Below are positions 44,962 through 54,147 of a stretch of 64,000 bases of DNA, one piece after another (the first letter of the stretch is position 1; each line of letters starts with the position of its first letter). Below the pieces are notes generated by a model. That model made no database searches, was not told the origin of the DNA, and was given only the letters and a program-made list of their open reading frames with translations. Both the position numbers and the translations under genes were made by a program. Source of the DNA: JAIXWP01 sp965247015 (GTDB lineage: Bacteria > Bacteroidota > Bacteroidia > Flavobacteriales_D > Sanyastnellaceae); assembly GCA_965247015.1 (NCBI GenBank), contig CBDFGG010000003.1, forward strand, positions 248,001 to 312,000, in the 5' to 3' direction.

Positions 44962-46275
44962 ATGTTAGCTCAGGTACTTTTTTTAGTGCTCTTGGCAGTT
45001 GCCTCCTATTTTGCATTTAAGCGTTTTCAATTTATCAAAAGAAACATCAACCTTGGACACGACGTCAAAGTTGCTGGAGATAAATCTGAACGTTGGAGCA
45101 CCATGTTTAAAGTGGCGCTTGGTCAAGGCAAAATGTTTAACCGCCCGATTGCGGCTGTTCTTCACTTGTTCGTTTATGTGGGCTTCATTATCATCAATAT
45201 CGAAGTCATCGAAATATTAATTGATGGACTATTCGGCACGCACCGCGTGTTGTCATTCCTAGGACCACTCTATAGCTTCTTAATTGGATCTTTTGAAATT
45301 CTTGCAGTCCTCGTTCTTGTAGGTGTGGTTGCATTTTTAGCGAGAAGAAATATTCTCAAGCTAAAGCGATTCCACATGCGCGAAATGACTGCTTGGCCTA
45401 AAAACGACGCTAACATTATTTTGATAGCCGAGATTTTTATCATGAGTGCATTCTTAATTATGAATGCAAGTGATCTTCTTCTTCAGAAGATGGGAAGTGA
45501 ACACTACCACGAAGCAGGAGCGTATCCGGTGAGTCAGTTCATCGCGCCATTACTCAGTGGATTATCAGAAGGCAGTTTGATTTTTATCGAAAGATTTACT
45601 TGGTGGTTCCACATCATTGCCATCTTCTGCTTCATTGTTTACTTATCATATAGCAAACACTTGCACATCATTCTTGCTTTCCCTAATACGTGGTATAGCA
45701 AACTTGAACCCGCAGGTACATTCAATAATCTTGAATCAGTGACCCGTGAGGTAAAATTGATGTTAGATCCGAACGCTGATCCATACGCTGCTGCTCCCGC
45801 AACAGAAGGCCCACAGCGCTTTGGTGCAAAAGATATTTTCGATTTGAATTGGGTTCAATTGATGAACGCATATTCTTGCACAGAGTGCGGAAGATGTACC
45901 TCATCTTGCCCTGCAAATCAAACAGGCAAACTTCTTTCTCCACGAAAAATTATGATGGACACAAGAGACCGCATGGAAGAAGTGGGTCGCTTGATGGATG
46001 CGAATGGCGGCGAGTGGAAAGAAGATGGCAAATCACTTATTAGAGATTATATCACAGAAGAAGAACTCTGGGCATGCACCTCCTGCAACGCATGTACAGA
46101 AGCTTGTCCTGTCAATATAAATCCATTAGAGATTATCGTCGATTTAAGACGTTATCTCATCATGGAAGAATCAAAGTCACCTGATAGTATCACGGTGATG
46201 TTTAACAACATTGAAAACAATGGAGCGCCGTGGGCATTTGCTGCCAGCGATCGCGACAATTGGAGAAACTCTTAA
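44962..46275 (+). CDS. Membrane-bound (Fe-S) oxidoreductase, dicluster subunit
   Basis: 437 residues. About five membrane helices in the N-terminal 240 residues (NarI-like haem-binding block with several His), then a soluble part with two 4Fe-4S motifs: CTECGRCTSSCPANQ and CTSCNACTEACPVNI. This resembles HdrE/HdrC- or GlpC-type membrane Fe-S proteins. Its probable partner, a CCG-domain protein, is two genes downstream. Together they may pass electrons from the quinone pool to a thiol or flavin donor; the substrate is unknown. An ORF for a small HAD-like phosphatase lies between them. Confidence 0.88.
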   Translation: MLAQVLFLVLLAVASYFAFKRFQFIKRNINLGHDVKVAGDKSERWSTMFKVALGQGKMFNRPIAAVLHLFVYVGFIIINIEVIEILIDGLFGTHRVLSFLGPLYSFLIGSFEILAVLVLVGVVAFLARRNILKLKRFHMREMTAWPKNDANIILIAEIFIMSAFLIMNASDLLLQKMGSEHYHEAGAYPVSQFIAPLLSGLSEGSLIFIERFTWWFHIIAIFCFIVYLSYSKHLHIILAFPNTWYSKLEPAGTFNNLESVTREVKLMLDPNADPYAAAPATEGPQRFGAKDIFDLNWVQLMNAYSCTECGRCTSSCPANQTGKLLSPRKIMMDTRDRMEEVGRLMDANGGEWKEDGKSLIRDYITEEELWACTSCNACTEACPVNINPLEIIVDLRRYLIMEESKSPDSITVMFNNIENNGAPWAFAASDRDNWRNS

Positions 46276-46280
46276 CATTA

Positions 46281-46706
46281 ATGGCAAACGAAGAATTGTT
46301 GCAGGATGCCGAGGAGAACGGCAAAAAAATATCTCCTATCCTACCCGCTCACATCAAGAATTTCTTGATTGACATCGACGGTACCGTCGGTGAGGATATT
46401 CCAAACGAAGAACCAGAGCGCATGGAAGATGCAGCGGTTTATCCCGACGCCCTTCAAAAATGCAATCAATGGTACGACGAAGGACATGTCATCTATTTCT
46501 TCACCTCGCGCACTGAGGCACATCGTGAAGTAACAGAAAGATGGCTGAAAAAATGTGGTTTCAAATACCATGGAATTATCTTCGGAAAACCACGTGGCGG
46601 CAATTATCATTGGATCGATAATCACATGGTACGCGCTACACGATTCGAAGGAAAGTTTACAGATTTAGTAGAAAAAGAAATGGTGATTCAAGTATTCAAA
46701 GAATGA
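46281..46706 (+). CDS. Small HAD-like phosphatase
   Basis: 141 residues. HAD motif I is FLIDIDGTVG, with the nucleophile pair Asp31/Asp33; motif II is the FFTSRTE threonine/serine strand, and FGKPRGGNYHWIDNH is motif III/IV, with the lysine and the late aspartate. There is no cap domain. The exact substrate is unclear. The frame extends upstream to 46230; ATG 46281 is preferred because it starts 5 nt after the Fe-S gene stop. It separates the two halves of the Fe-S oxidoreductase, an arrangement that recurs in my memory of related genomes but that I cannot verify here. Confidence 0.8.
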   Translation: MANEELLQDAEENGKKISPILPAHIKNFLIDIDGTVGEDIPNEEPERMEDAAVYPDALQKCNQWYDEGHVIYFFTSRTEAHREVTERWLKKCGFKYHGIIFGKPRGGNYHWIDNHMVRATRFEGKFTDLVEKEMVIQVFKE

Positions 46707-46730
46707 TTTTGAATCGATAAAAAAAGAGAT

Positions 46731-47525
46731 ATGAGTCAAGAACTTCAAGTAAAAACAATGGCCGAATGCCTTGCTAATGGCGAGGTACCAGAAGTATTAT
46801 TTTGGGTGGGCTGCGCAGGAAGCTTTGATGATCGTGCAAAAAAAATCACCAAAGCCATCGCAAAAATTCTTCAGCATTGCCAAGTATCCTTCGCGATATT
46901 AGGCGGTGAAGAATCATGTACAGGCGACCCTGCAAAACGCGCCGGCAACGAATTTCTTTTCCAAATGATGGCCATGCAAAACATCGCCGTCTTGAATGGA
47001 TATGAAGTTAAAAAAATCGTGACCGGCTGTCCGCATTGTTTCAACACTTTGAAAAATGAGTATCCCCAATTAGGCGGTACTTACGAAGTGGTGCATCATA
47101 CTCAACTCATCAATCAATTGATTGCTGAAGGACGCATTACCATCAAGGATGGCGGGGAATTCAAAGGCAAGCGAATTACTTTCCATGACCCATGTTATCT
47201 CGGCCGCGGTAATAATATTTACGATGCACCTCGCGAACTCCTTTCTACCCTCGATGCAGAATTGGTAGAGATGAAAAGATCTAAAGCAAATGGTCTTTGT
47301 TGTGGTGCAGGCGGAGCACAAATGTTCAAAGAAGCTGAACCTGGAAATAAGGAAGTCAATGTGGAAAGAACAGAAGACGCGATCGAAGCAAAGGCATCTG
47401 TCATTGCAACCGGCTGTCCATTCTGCAATACTATGATGACCGACGGCGTAAAGCATTTTGAAAAAGAATCTGAAATGGTAGTTCGCGATATTGCTGAATT
47501 AATCGCAAGCGCAGCCGATTTATAA
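46731..47525 (+). CDS. CCG-domain (Fe-S)-binding protein (HdrB/GlpC-like)
   Basis: 264 residues with two CCG-type cysteine motifs: CPHCFNTL with HDPCYLGRGNN, and GLCCGAGG with TGCPFCNTM. Such domains bind a non-cubane 4Fe-4S cluster and act in disulfide or lactate/glycerol-3-phosphate oxidation. An N-terminal segment VLFWVGCAGSFDDRA plus SCTGDPAKRAGNE also matches the family. Partner of the dicluster membrane subunit at 44962. Physiological donor not visible. Confidence 0.9.
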   Translation: MSQELQVKTMAECLANGEVPEVLFWVGCAGSFDDRAKKITKAIAKILQHCQVSFAILGGEESCTGDPAKRAGNEFLFQMMAMQNIAVLNGYEVKKIVTGCPHCFNTLKNEYPQLGGTYEVVHHTQLINQLIAEGRITIKDGGEFKGKRITFHDPCYLGRGNNIYDAPRELLSTLDAELVEMKRSKANGLCCGAGGAQMFKEAEPGNKEVNVERTEDAIEAKASVIATGCPFCNTMMTDGVKHFEKESEMVVRDIAELIASAADL

Positions 47526-47557
47526 ACCTCACTACTCAACAACCAACACTCACTAAT

Positions 47558-48304
47558 ATGAAATTACTCGAAGGAAAAGTTGCTATCATCACCGGTGCTT
47601 CTCGCGGTATCGGAAAAGGAATTGCTCAAAAGTTTATCGAGCAAGGTGCTATAGTAGTTTTCACTTATGCTTCCTCAGAAGAAAAAGCAAGAGCACTTGA
47701 GGCAGAACTTACTGCGCAAGGTGGAATTGCAAAAGGATATAAAAGCGACGCAGCAAACTTCGAAGCTGCGCATGCCTTGATTGATGAAGTAGTAAAAGAA
47801 TTTGGAACAGTAGATATTCTAGTGAACAACGCCGGTATCACCAGAGATAATTTGCTCATGAGAATGAGTGAAGAACAATGGGATGAAATCATGACGGTCA
47901 ATTTGAAATCAGTTTTCAATTTGACTAAAGCAGTGATCAAGCCTATGCTCAAAGCTAAATCAGGCTCTATCATCAACATGAGCTCTGTGGTTGGTGTGAA
48001 AGGAAATGCGGGTCAAGCAAATTATGCAGCTTCAAAAGCTGGTATCATTGGCTTCACAAAAAGTGTTGCCGCTGAATTAGGCTCTAGAAATATTCGTTGC
48101 AATGCAATCGCTCCTGGTTTCATCGAAACAGAAATGACCGGTGCATTGGATGAGAAAGTAGTTCAACAATGGCGTGATGCTATTCCATTGAAGCGCGGCG
48201 GCTCTGCAGAAGACGTAGCAAATGCAACACTCTTCCTAGCATCAAACATGAGTGCTTATGTTACAGGACAGACCCTTCACGTGTGCGGCGGTATGTTGAT
48301 GTAA
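47558..48304 (+). CDS. fabG: 3-oxoacyl-[acyl-carrier-protein] reductase
   Basis: 248 residues, short-chain dehydrogenase. NADPH-binding GASRGIG (13-19), NNAGITRDN, and the catalytic Ser142/Tyr156/Lys160 (NMSSVVG and NYAASKAG). FETEMT-like loop FIETEMTGALDEK and the C-terminal VTGQTLHVCGGMLM are typical of FabG. Reduces the beta-keto group in fatty-acid elongation. Co-directional with the Fe-S genes, 32 bp downstream. Confidence 0.95.
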   Translation: MKLLEGKVAIITGASRGIGKGIAQKFIEQGAIVVFTYASSEEKARALEAELTAQGGIAKGYKSDAANFEAAHALIDEVVKEFGTVDILVNNAGITRDNLLMRMSEEQWDEIMTVNLKSVFNLTKAVIKPMLKAKSGSIINMSSVVGVKGNAGQANYAASKAGIIGFTKSVAAELGSRNIRCNAIAPGFIETEMTGALDEKVVQQWRDAIPLKRGGSAEDVANATLFLASNMSAYVTGQTLHVCGGMLM

Positions 48305-48341
48305 TGAATGATTATTTTCTTCAGAATAAAAAATAAAATTA

Positions 48342-50429
48342 GTGACCATAATAACAGACGCGCCTTCTTGGCTAATTCTTGCCTGCATTCTTACGGGTGC
48401 AGTATATGCTGGTGCACTATATTTTAGAGATCGATTTAATAGAACCTACGGAAGTAGGCTCGCAGGATTATTAGCGGCGATGAGGTTTGGCGTAGTCACC
48501 CTCATCGCTTTCTTTCTTTTAAAACCACTCATCAAAACGATTCAACGAGAGGTAGAAAAACCAATCATCATTATTGCTCAAGATAATTCCCAGTCTCTTT
48601 CTTTAGTGAAAGACAGCGCAGTGTATAAAACCAGTTATCTTGATCAATTAAAATCTCTGAAAGAGGCATTAGGCGATGATTATGATGTTCGATCTTATTC
48701 CTTTGGTGATCAAATTAAAGAAGGATTAGACAGTATTTCTTTAGAAGAAAAAGAAACTAATTTCAGTGGACTCTTAGAAGAAATCAATACGAAATTTGCG
48801 GGGAGAAATTTAGGTGCGCTCATCATCGGCAGCGATGGTATTTATAACAAAGGCAGCAATCCGATTTACGCTTACAATAAACTGAATGCTCCTGTATACA
48901 CCATCGCTCTTGGAGATACCACTGTAAGAAAAGACGCCCTTATTGCTGAGGTAGCAGCGAATAGACTTGCCTATCTCAACAATAAATTCCCCATCAGTAT
49001 ATCTGTAGAAGGCCGCAAATGCGCGGGAGAAACTGTTCAAGTAACAGTGTCTCACAAAGGAAACACGGTATTCTCTCAACCCGTCACCTTTGATGGAAAT
49101 AGAAGCTCTAAGACCATTGACATCACCCAAGACGCGAAAACTGTAGGACTTCAGAAGTACACTGTTACTATTTCCAACTTGAATGGAGAAATCACTTACG
49201 CAAACAATCGCAAGGATGTCTTTATTGAAGTTTTAGATAGCAGACAAAAAGTATTGATACTCGCATCGACTCCTCACCCGGATGTGAATGCAATGCGTGA
49301 AGCCATTGCGAGCAATGACGCCTATTCCATCAGCACAGAGTTGGTAAATAAATTCAATGGAAATATCAATGATTATAATTTAATTATTTTCCATCAGCTT
49401 CCATCATCTGGATCACAAGGATTAAATTTTGTAAAAAATGCCATTGATCAAAATATTCCATCCCTATTCATTTGGGGTGCGAATACCGATTTCAATGCTT
49501 TTAATTCTTTAGGTTTAGGTTATTCATTATCGGGTTATAGAAATACCAACACAGATATAAATGCTGCGGTAATGGAGGGATATTCTCTTTTCCAAATTGA
49601 GAAAATCACTTCTGATCTTATCGCTACAGCTCCTCCACTTTCAGTGCCTTTCGGGGATTTCGAAATATCTCCAGGTGCTAATATTTTCGTTCGTCAACAA
49701 GTAGGACAAATCTCCACGAGCAAACCTCTGATTGCATTTAATAAAAAGAATGAAAACAAAATTGGATTGATCGCAGGAGAAGGTATTTGGAGATGGAGAA
49801 TCAACGCATTCCGTCAATTCGAAACACATGATGTGTTTAATGGAATGGTATCGAAGATGGTGCAATACATGGCTTCTAAAGAAGACAAGTCACTTTTTAG
49901 AGTGAATGGTCCTACCGATTTTCCTGAAAATATTGCCATTACTTTTGATGCAGAATTATACAATGCATCCTACGAAGCTGTGATTGACAAAGAGATTTCA
50001 ATGGTGATTAAAAATGAAGAAGGAAAAGAATTCCCCTACACTTTTTCACCAATGAATGGTCGTTACAAACTCAATGCAGGTAGCCTTCCCGTTGGAAACT
50101 ACACTTATGTTGCGTCAACTGTAAGTGAAGGTCAAACATTGAAAGAGATTGGTGAATTCAGCGTTAGTCCACTTCAGGCTGAGCTTACCAATACCATTGC
50201 TGATCATAAATTACTCGCACAGTTTGCGAGAGAAAATGGCGGTGAAATGGTTTATCCAGATGCCGTGAATTCATTGGTAGAAAAAATAAAGGCACGTGAA
50301 GAAATCACTTCTGTTTCTTACGAAACAAAACAATTAAACGACCTGATTAATTTCCGCTGGTTACTTTTCTTGATTCTCCTTCTCTTAGGTGGAGAATGGC
50401 TCTTGCGCAAGCGTGCAGGAACATATTAA
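48342..50429 (+). CDS. VWA-like membrane protein of unknown function
   Basis: 695 residues. Two N-terminal helices (about 10-27 and 45-63) and one C-terminal helix (about 672-690) bracket a large extracytoplasmic part. The region after helix 2 (IIIIAQDNSQSLSLVKD, FAGRNLGALIIGSDGIYNKG, APVYTIALGD) resembles a von Willebrand factor A fold with DxSxS-like metal site (DNSQS). A later region (about 250-330) looks like an Ig-like carrier domain. Family members often pair with MoxR ATPases; one lies at 5-6 kb, but is not adjacent. Start GTG at 48342; there is no closer ATG. Confidence 0.8.
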   Translation: MTIITDAPSWLILACILTGAVYAGALYFRDRFNRTYGSRLAGLLAAMRFGVVTLIAFFLLKPLIKTIQREVEKPIIIIAQDNSQSLSLVKDSAVYKTSYLDQLKSLKEALGDDYDVRSYSFGDQIKEGLDSISLEEKETNFSGLLEEINTKFAGRNLGALIIGSDGIYNKGSNPIYAYNKLNAPVYTIALGDTTVRKDALIAEVAANRLAYLNNKFPISISVEGRKCAGETVQVTVSHKGNTVFSQPVTFDGNRSSKTIDITQDAKTVGLQKYTVTISNLNGEITYANNRKDVFIEVLDSRQKVLILASTPHPDVNAMREAIASNDAYSISTELVNKFNGNINDYNLIIFHQLPSSGSQGLNFVKNAIDQNIPSLFIWGANTDFNAFNSLGLGYSLSGYRNTNTDINAAVMEGYSLFQIEKITSDLIATAPPLSVPFGDFEISPGANIFVRQQVGQISTSKPLIAFNKKNENKIGLIAGEGIWRWRINAFRQFETHDVFNGMVSKMVQYMASKEDKSLFRVNGPTDFPENIAITFDAELYNASYEAVIDKEISMVIKNEEGKEFPYTFSPMNGRYKLNAGSLPVGNYTYVASTVSEGQTLKEIGEFSVSPLQAELTNTIADHKLLAQFARENGGEMVYPDAVNSLVEKIKAREEITSVSYETKQLNDLINFRWLLFLILLLLGGEWLLRKRAGTY

Positions 50430-50450
50430 TCTCCCTTAAACACATTTCCC

Positions 50451-51314
50451 TTGGTACTTAAAATTGGTGGCGTCCCCGAACATTTCAACCTTCCCTGGCA
50501 ATTAGCTTTGGAGCAAGGCTTGTTTTCTCAATTCGGACTCCAAGTGGAATGGACCTACTACGCAGGAGGAACGGGAGCCATGACCGCAGCGCTAGACCGT
50601 GGAGATCTCGATATGGCGGTGCTGCTCACTGAAGGATTTCTCAGCGCAATCAATAACGGACTTCAAGCAAAAATTGTAAAGACCTATATCGAATCACCAC
50701 TTGTTTGGGGCATTTACACTGGAGCTGAAAACCCATTGCAACAATGGGAAGAAAGAGATGATTTGAGATACGCTGTATCTCGCATGGGAAGCGGATCACA
50801 TCTCATGGCAATGATTCACGCGAAGCAGCGTTCATTTGAGATCTATCCATCACAATTTCAAATTGTACAAAGCTTACACGGCGGACTCGATGCATTGACG
50901 CATCTCGAGAGTGATATTTTCTATTGGGAAAAATTCATGACACGTCCATTTGTAAAATCAGGTCAACTTAAAATGGTTGGTGAATTTCAAGCACCGTGGT
51001 CCGGATTTTTAATTGTGGCTTCTAACAACGCTTTAAGAGAAAAAGAAACTCGAATCAAAGCGATGTTGGATAGTATGATTCCAGCGTGTATTGATTTCAA
51101 AGAAAATCACACCAGTCTAAGACAACTTCGCAATCGTTTTGAAATGACCGAACAGGAAGCCATTGCGTGGCTTGATGACACGATTTGGAACAACACCTAC
51201 GTCATTGATATGATGAGCCTTGAAAACGCTCGTACTGCGCTCTTTGCGATTGGAAGTTGTAAATCTGATCTCGATTTAAAAAGCATCCTCGCAGATTGGT
51301 TGGTGATCAAATAA
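50451..51314 (+). CDS. Substrate-binding (NMT1/THI5-type) protein without signal peptide
   Basis: 287 residues. The start TTG at 50451 leads straight into the first beta strand (LKIGGVPEHFNLPWQLALEQGLF), followed by VEWTYYAGGTGAMTAALDRGDLDMAVLL, the pattern of periplasmic binding proteins for aminopyrimidine or sulfonate-like ligands. There is no signal peptide and no ABC permease or ATPase gene beside it. A cytosolic sensor or enzyme with this fold is possible. Overlaps nothing; converges with the DUF1801 gene with no gap. The TTG start should be treated with care. Confidence 0.75.
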   Translation: MVLKIGGVPEHFNLPWQLALEQGLFSQFGLQVEWTYYAGGTGAMTAALDRGDLDMAVLLTEGFLSAINNGLQAKIVKTYIESPLVWGIYTGAENPLQQWEERDDLRYAVSRMGSGSHLMAMIHAKQRSFEIYPSQFQIVQSLHGGLDALTHLESDIFYWEKFMTRPFVKSGQLKMVGEFQAPWSGFLIVASNNALREKETRIKAMLDSMIPACIDFKENHTSLRQLRNRFEMTEQEAIAWLDDTIWNNTYVIDMMSLENARTALFAIGSCKSDLDLKSILADWLVIK

Positions 51315-51845
51315 TCACTTTTTAAACTTCAATTTTTTCTTACTAAAAGCCTCAAGGATTTTCGGCAATGCAGAAGGCCCTACTCCATGCCACGATAGAA
51401 AATCTTCTTGCGTGACAGTAGCTAATTCTTTCAAGGTCTTGATGCCTTTTGAAGCAATCGCACGTTGGGCTGGAGCACTGAGCATTTTAAATGATGCTTT
51501 CTCTTCATTTTCTTGAAGCCTAAACTTTACTATTTTTTTAATTAAAGCTTTTGGCAATTTTTTCTCAAAAGGAAATTGTATTGCGCCTTTGGAGTAGATA
51601 TAGCTTTCCAACTCACTTTCAAACGCCGTGATCCCAGATGGCGCTGGATAAAATCCAAGATGATGCTTCGCCGGTGCGTAATGAACCAAGTTGCCATAAT
51701 AATCCAATGTTGGCATTCCATAACTCAACTTCTCCTCTGCTTCTGACGCGCATTCCTCTAGTATTTCGCGCATTTCTTGTAATCGCTGTTTAGCAATTCC
51801 TTCGTATCGTGAAATATATGCGTCGATTTCTTTTGATTTTTTCAT
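51315..51845 (-). CDS. DUF1801 protein with C-terminal helix-hairpin-helix
   Basis: 176 residues. Residues ~1-110 match the YdhG/DUF1801 type: YGMPTLDYYGNLVHYAPAKHHLGFYP and KGAIQFPFEKKLP. The last ~55 residues (SAPAQRAIASKGIKTLKELATV, HGVGPSALPKIL) look like a helix-hairpin-helix of the kind seen at the end of RNA polymerase alpha, suggesting nucleic-acid contact. Enzyme role unknown. Single gene downstream of the TonB receptor; stops adjoin the convergent binding-protein gene. Confidence 0.85.
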   Translation of the reverse strand: MKKSKEIDAYISRYEGIAKQRLQEMREILEECASEAEEKLSYGMPTLDYYGNLVHYAPAKHHLGFYPAPSGITAFESELESYIYSKGAIQFPFEKKLPKALIKKIVKFRLQENEEKASFKMLSAPAQRAIASKGIKTLKELATVTQEDFLSWHGVGPSALPKILEAFSKKKLKFKK

Positions 51846-51865
51846 AGCTAGTTAGTGATGAGATA

Positions 51866-54073
51866 TTATTTCTTAAAAGTTTTAGTATTTAAACTAAACT
51901 TTAAAGTTACCAAAAAAGATCTTCCGTCTGATGGCCACACACCGGGTCCAGGATAGAGCTGCGGTCTTTTGGTGAAATAGCTGCGATCAAAAGCATTGCT
52001 CACATTTGCCGAGATCGAAACTTCTGGAAGCAATTGCCATTCAGCATTAAAATCCCATAAGCTATAAGAAGGAACGATGCCCGCAGCTGCATTTCTTGTT
52101 GGAGTTATTGTATTCAATGCGTCAGCAAAACTCTCATCCACGTAGCTATACAGCACACCAAATTTCCATTTTGCTCCAGAAAACTTCAATCCATTTCTGC
52201 TCATCCAACGAGGAGTGCTTTCTACGTAATTACCAGAGACATCTGTATTCTGATTTCCATTACGAATAATTGCATCCACATATTTAGATTCCATAAATGA
52301 AGATGATGTGAAAATTTCTACGACAAATTTTCGAATTATATTCTTTTTGTACTGCAAGAAAAACTCCACACCTTTTGTCTCACTATCACCAATATTGGTG
52401 CGATAAATAACAAGATTACCAATTTCATCGGTAGAAGCGAGACTCCCTAAACGATTTTGATAACGCAAGTAAAAACCTGACACATCCCAGCTAAATGCTC
52501 TTCGTCTTCCACGAAAACCTAATTCAGTATTGTATCCCTTTGCATCTTCTAAATCTTTATCTACCACCTCTAAGGTTGAGCCCGGAATAATGTCCTTCAA
52601 TATCACTGGACGATAGGCCTGAGATGCACCTCCATAAAATTCAATGGCATAATTTAATTGATATTGAAAACTTCCGCCTAATAATGAAAACTTATGTGAA
52701 ATGGTGTTTCTAAATGCTTCTTCATTGTAATAATTCGTACTGCCATCGAACGTACTCTCTCCGTTTTCGAAACGTGCAGCTAGATTAAATAAGAATTTAT
52801 CTTTCCATTTAAATCCTTGTTCAATGTAAGCCGCTACGTTTTGAGTTCTATATTGAATATCTCTTCCCCATCCAGGCTGGACAAGCGAAAGATCAAAATC
52901 AGAAGCCGTGGTTCCTCTACCCAATTGTCGTCGATTGAGATCATTGTTCATGTACTGGATTCCTGCAGCGGTTGAAAATTGAATGTTCCACAATGAAAAT
53001 TGCATTAAATAGCGGATTTCATTGGTGAAACTATTAAACGTATCAATATCCACTTGTCGATTTGCATACGATCCTGTTGCAGAAGAAATCGTATCAGGAA
53101 CGTTTGCAGCGCGGTCAAACATTACACTGCTCCTATTACCGAGCACTGCAGATGAAATAAATTCGATATCCGAATAATGACCCAGTTTCCAATTCAACTT
53201 AAAGGAAGGAACAAAAATTTCTGGGCTGTAATAATTCCTACTGCGTGTTGATGTCGTTGGATTTAGTGCAAACAAGCTATCCGTGAGAGCACCCGGAACC
53301 TTTGTTAAGTAATAACTCCTTGTCAATTCTAACTTCAATTTCAGTTTCTCATTGACATCATAAAGGAGGGAAAGATTTTGAGCGTCGAAATTAGATTGGG
53401 CGTTGGATCTATAACCATCACTTTCCTTCTGATTTACCCAAAAGAAATATCGAAACTTCCCAACTTTACCAGAAGCATTCACATGATAACTGCGCAATCC
53501 AAAAGAGCCAGCAGAAGTATAAATTTCCGTTGAAAAGGGGTAATTGACATTAGGAGCTTTATTCACATAATTAATCATTCCTCCGAATTGTGCTCCATAT
53601 TGCAACGAACCTGTTCCCCGCACCAACTCGATGCGCTCGACCGCTTCCATTGGAATATTGTAATGACTCGCAGGATAGCCATACATATCGGAGTTGGTAA
53701 TGACCCCATCCTTTCTGCTGTTAAATTCCCATCCACGATGTGCATCCAAACCACGTGTCGAAATATTTACTTGATTGCCCGTTCCGTCCATATCATAGAC
53801 GAAGAGTCCAGGTATTTTCGCAAAAATTTGTCTACCATACTTTGCTGCCAAAGGGACCGGACTCTCCTCAAGTTTGATAACCTCACTTTTTTTCCCAGAA
53901 AAAATAAAAGTGCCCTTAGAATCAGGAAGCTTTTCAAATTTTTCAAATAGAGGAAGAATAATAACTTCCTTTTTCAAGTCAGACTCAATGATCGTATCTG
54001 CAGGTGTTTGAGCCCAGCTGGTAACGGCAAGCAGCACACACAAAACCGTCATAATCGGTATTCGAATTGGCAT
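51866..54073 (-). CDS. TonB-dependent outer-membrane receptor
   Basis: 735 residues. Signal peptide about 1-21 (ending TSWAQT). Plug domain about 60-190 with VNISTRGLDAHRG and VERIELVRGTGSLQYG; then a 22-strand barrel ending in aromatic Phe (LVTLKFSLNTKTFKK). It has no N-terminal CarboxypepD_reg domain and no SusD neighbour, so it is not a polysaccharide-utilisation SusC; an iron-complex (FecA-like) or cobalamin substrate is more likely but not proven. Divergent from the CNNM gene across 74 bp, with a perfect TACCTTTG box upstream. Confidence 0.93.
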   Translation of the reverse strand: MPIRIPIMTVLCVLLAVTSWAQTPADTIIESDLKKEVIILPLFEKFEKLPDSKGTFIFSGKKSEVIKLEESPVPLAAKYGRQIFAKIPGLFVYDMDGTGNQVNISTRGLDAHRGWEFNSRKDGVITNSDMYGYPASHYNIPMEAVERIELVRGTGSLQYGAQFGGMINYVNKAPNVNYPFSTEIYTSAGSFGLRSYHVNASGKVGKFRYFFWVNQKESDGYRSNAQSNFDAQNLSLLYDVNEKLKLKLELTRSYYLTKVPGALTDSLFALNPTTSTRSRNYYSPEIFVPSFKLNWKLGHYSDIEFISSAVLGNRSSVMFDRAANVPDTISSATGSYANRQVDIDTFNSFTNEIRYLMQFSLWNIQFSTAAGIQYMNNDLNRRQLGRGTTASDFDLSLVQPGWGRDIQYRTQNVAAYIEQGFKWKDKFLFNLAARFENGESTFDGSTNYYNEEAFRNTISHKFSLLGGSFQYQLNYAIEFYGGASQAYRPVILKDIIPGSTLEVVDKDLEDAKGYNTELGFRGRRRAFSWDVSGFYLRYQNRLGSLASTDEIGNLVIYRTNIGDSETKGVEFFLQYKKNIIRKFVVEIFTSSSFMESKYVDAIIRNGNQNTDVSGNYVESTPRWMSRNGLKFSGAKWKFGVLYSYVDESFADALNTITPTRNAAAGIVPSYSLWDFNAEWQLLPEVSISANVSNAFDRSYFTKRPQLYPGPGVWPSDGRSFLVTLKFSLNTKTFKK

Positions 54074-54094
54074 AAGTTAAGATGTTAGTAATAG

Positions 54095-54102
54095 CAAAGG
54101 TA
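54095..54102 (-). promoter_or_regulatory. TonB-receptor promoter -7 box (TACCTTTG)
   Basis: Perfect TAnnTTTG match on the minus strand, 21 bp before the ATG at 54073. No Fur-like palindrome is visible in the 74-bp divergent region. Confidence 0.5.
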
Positions 54103-54147
54103 AAAACATGATTCCATGAATGTTGTATTTTCGCCTTTTAATATCCA

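Noticed and set aside
50451..51314. Thiamine-precursor ABC transporter binding protein (thiY)
   Set aside because: No signal peptide and no permease or ATPase gene is adjacent, so a specific name is not supported.
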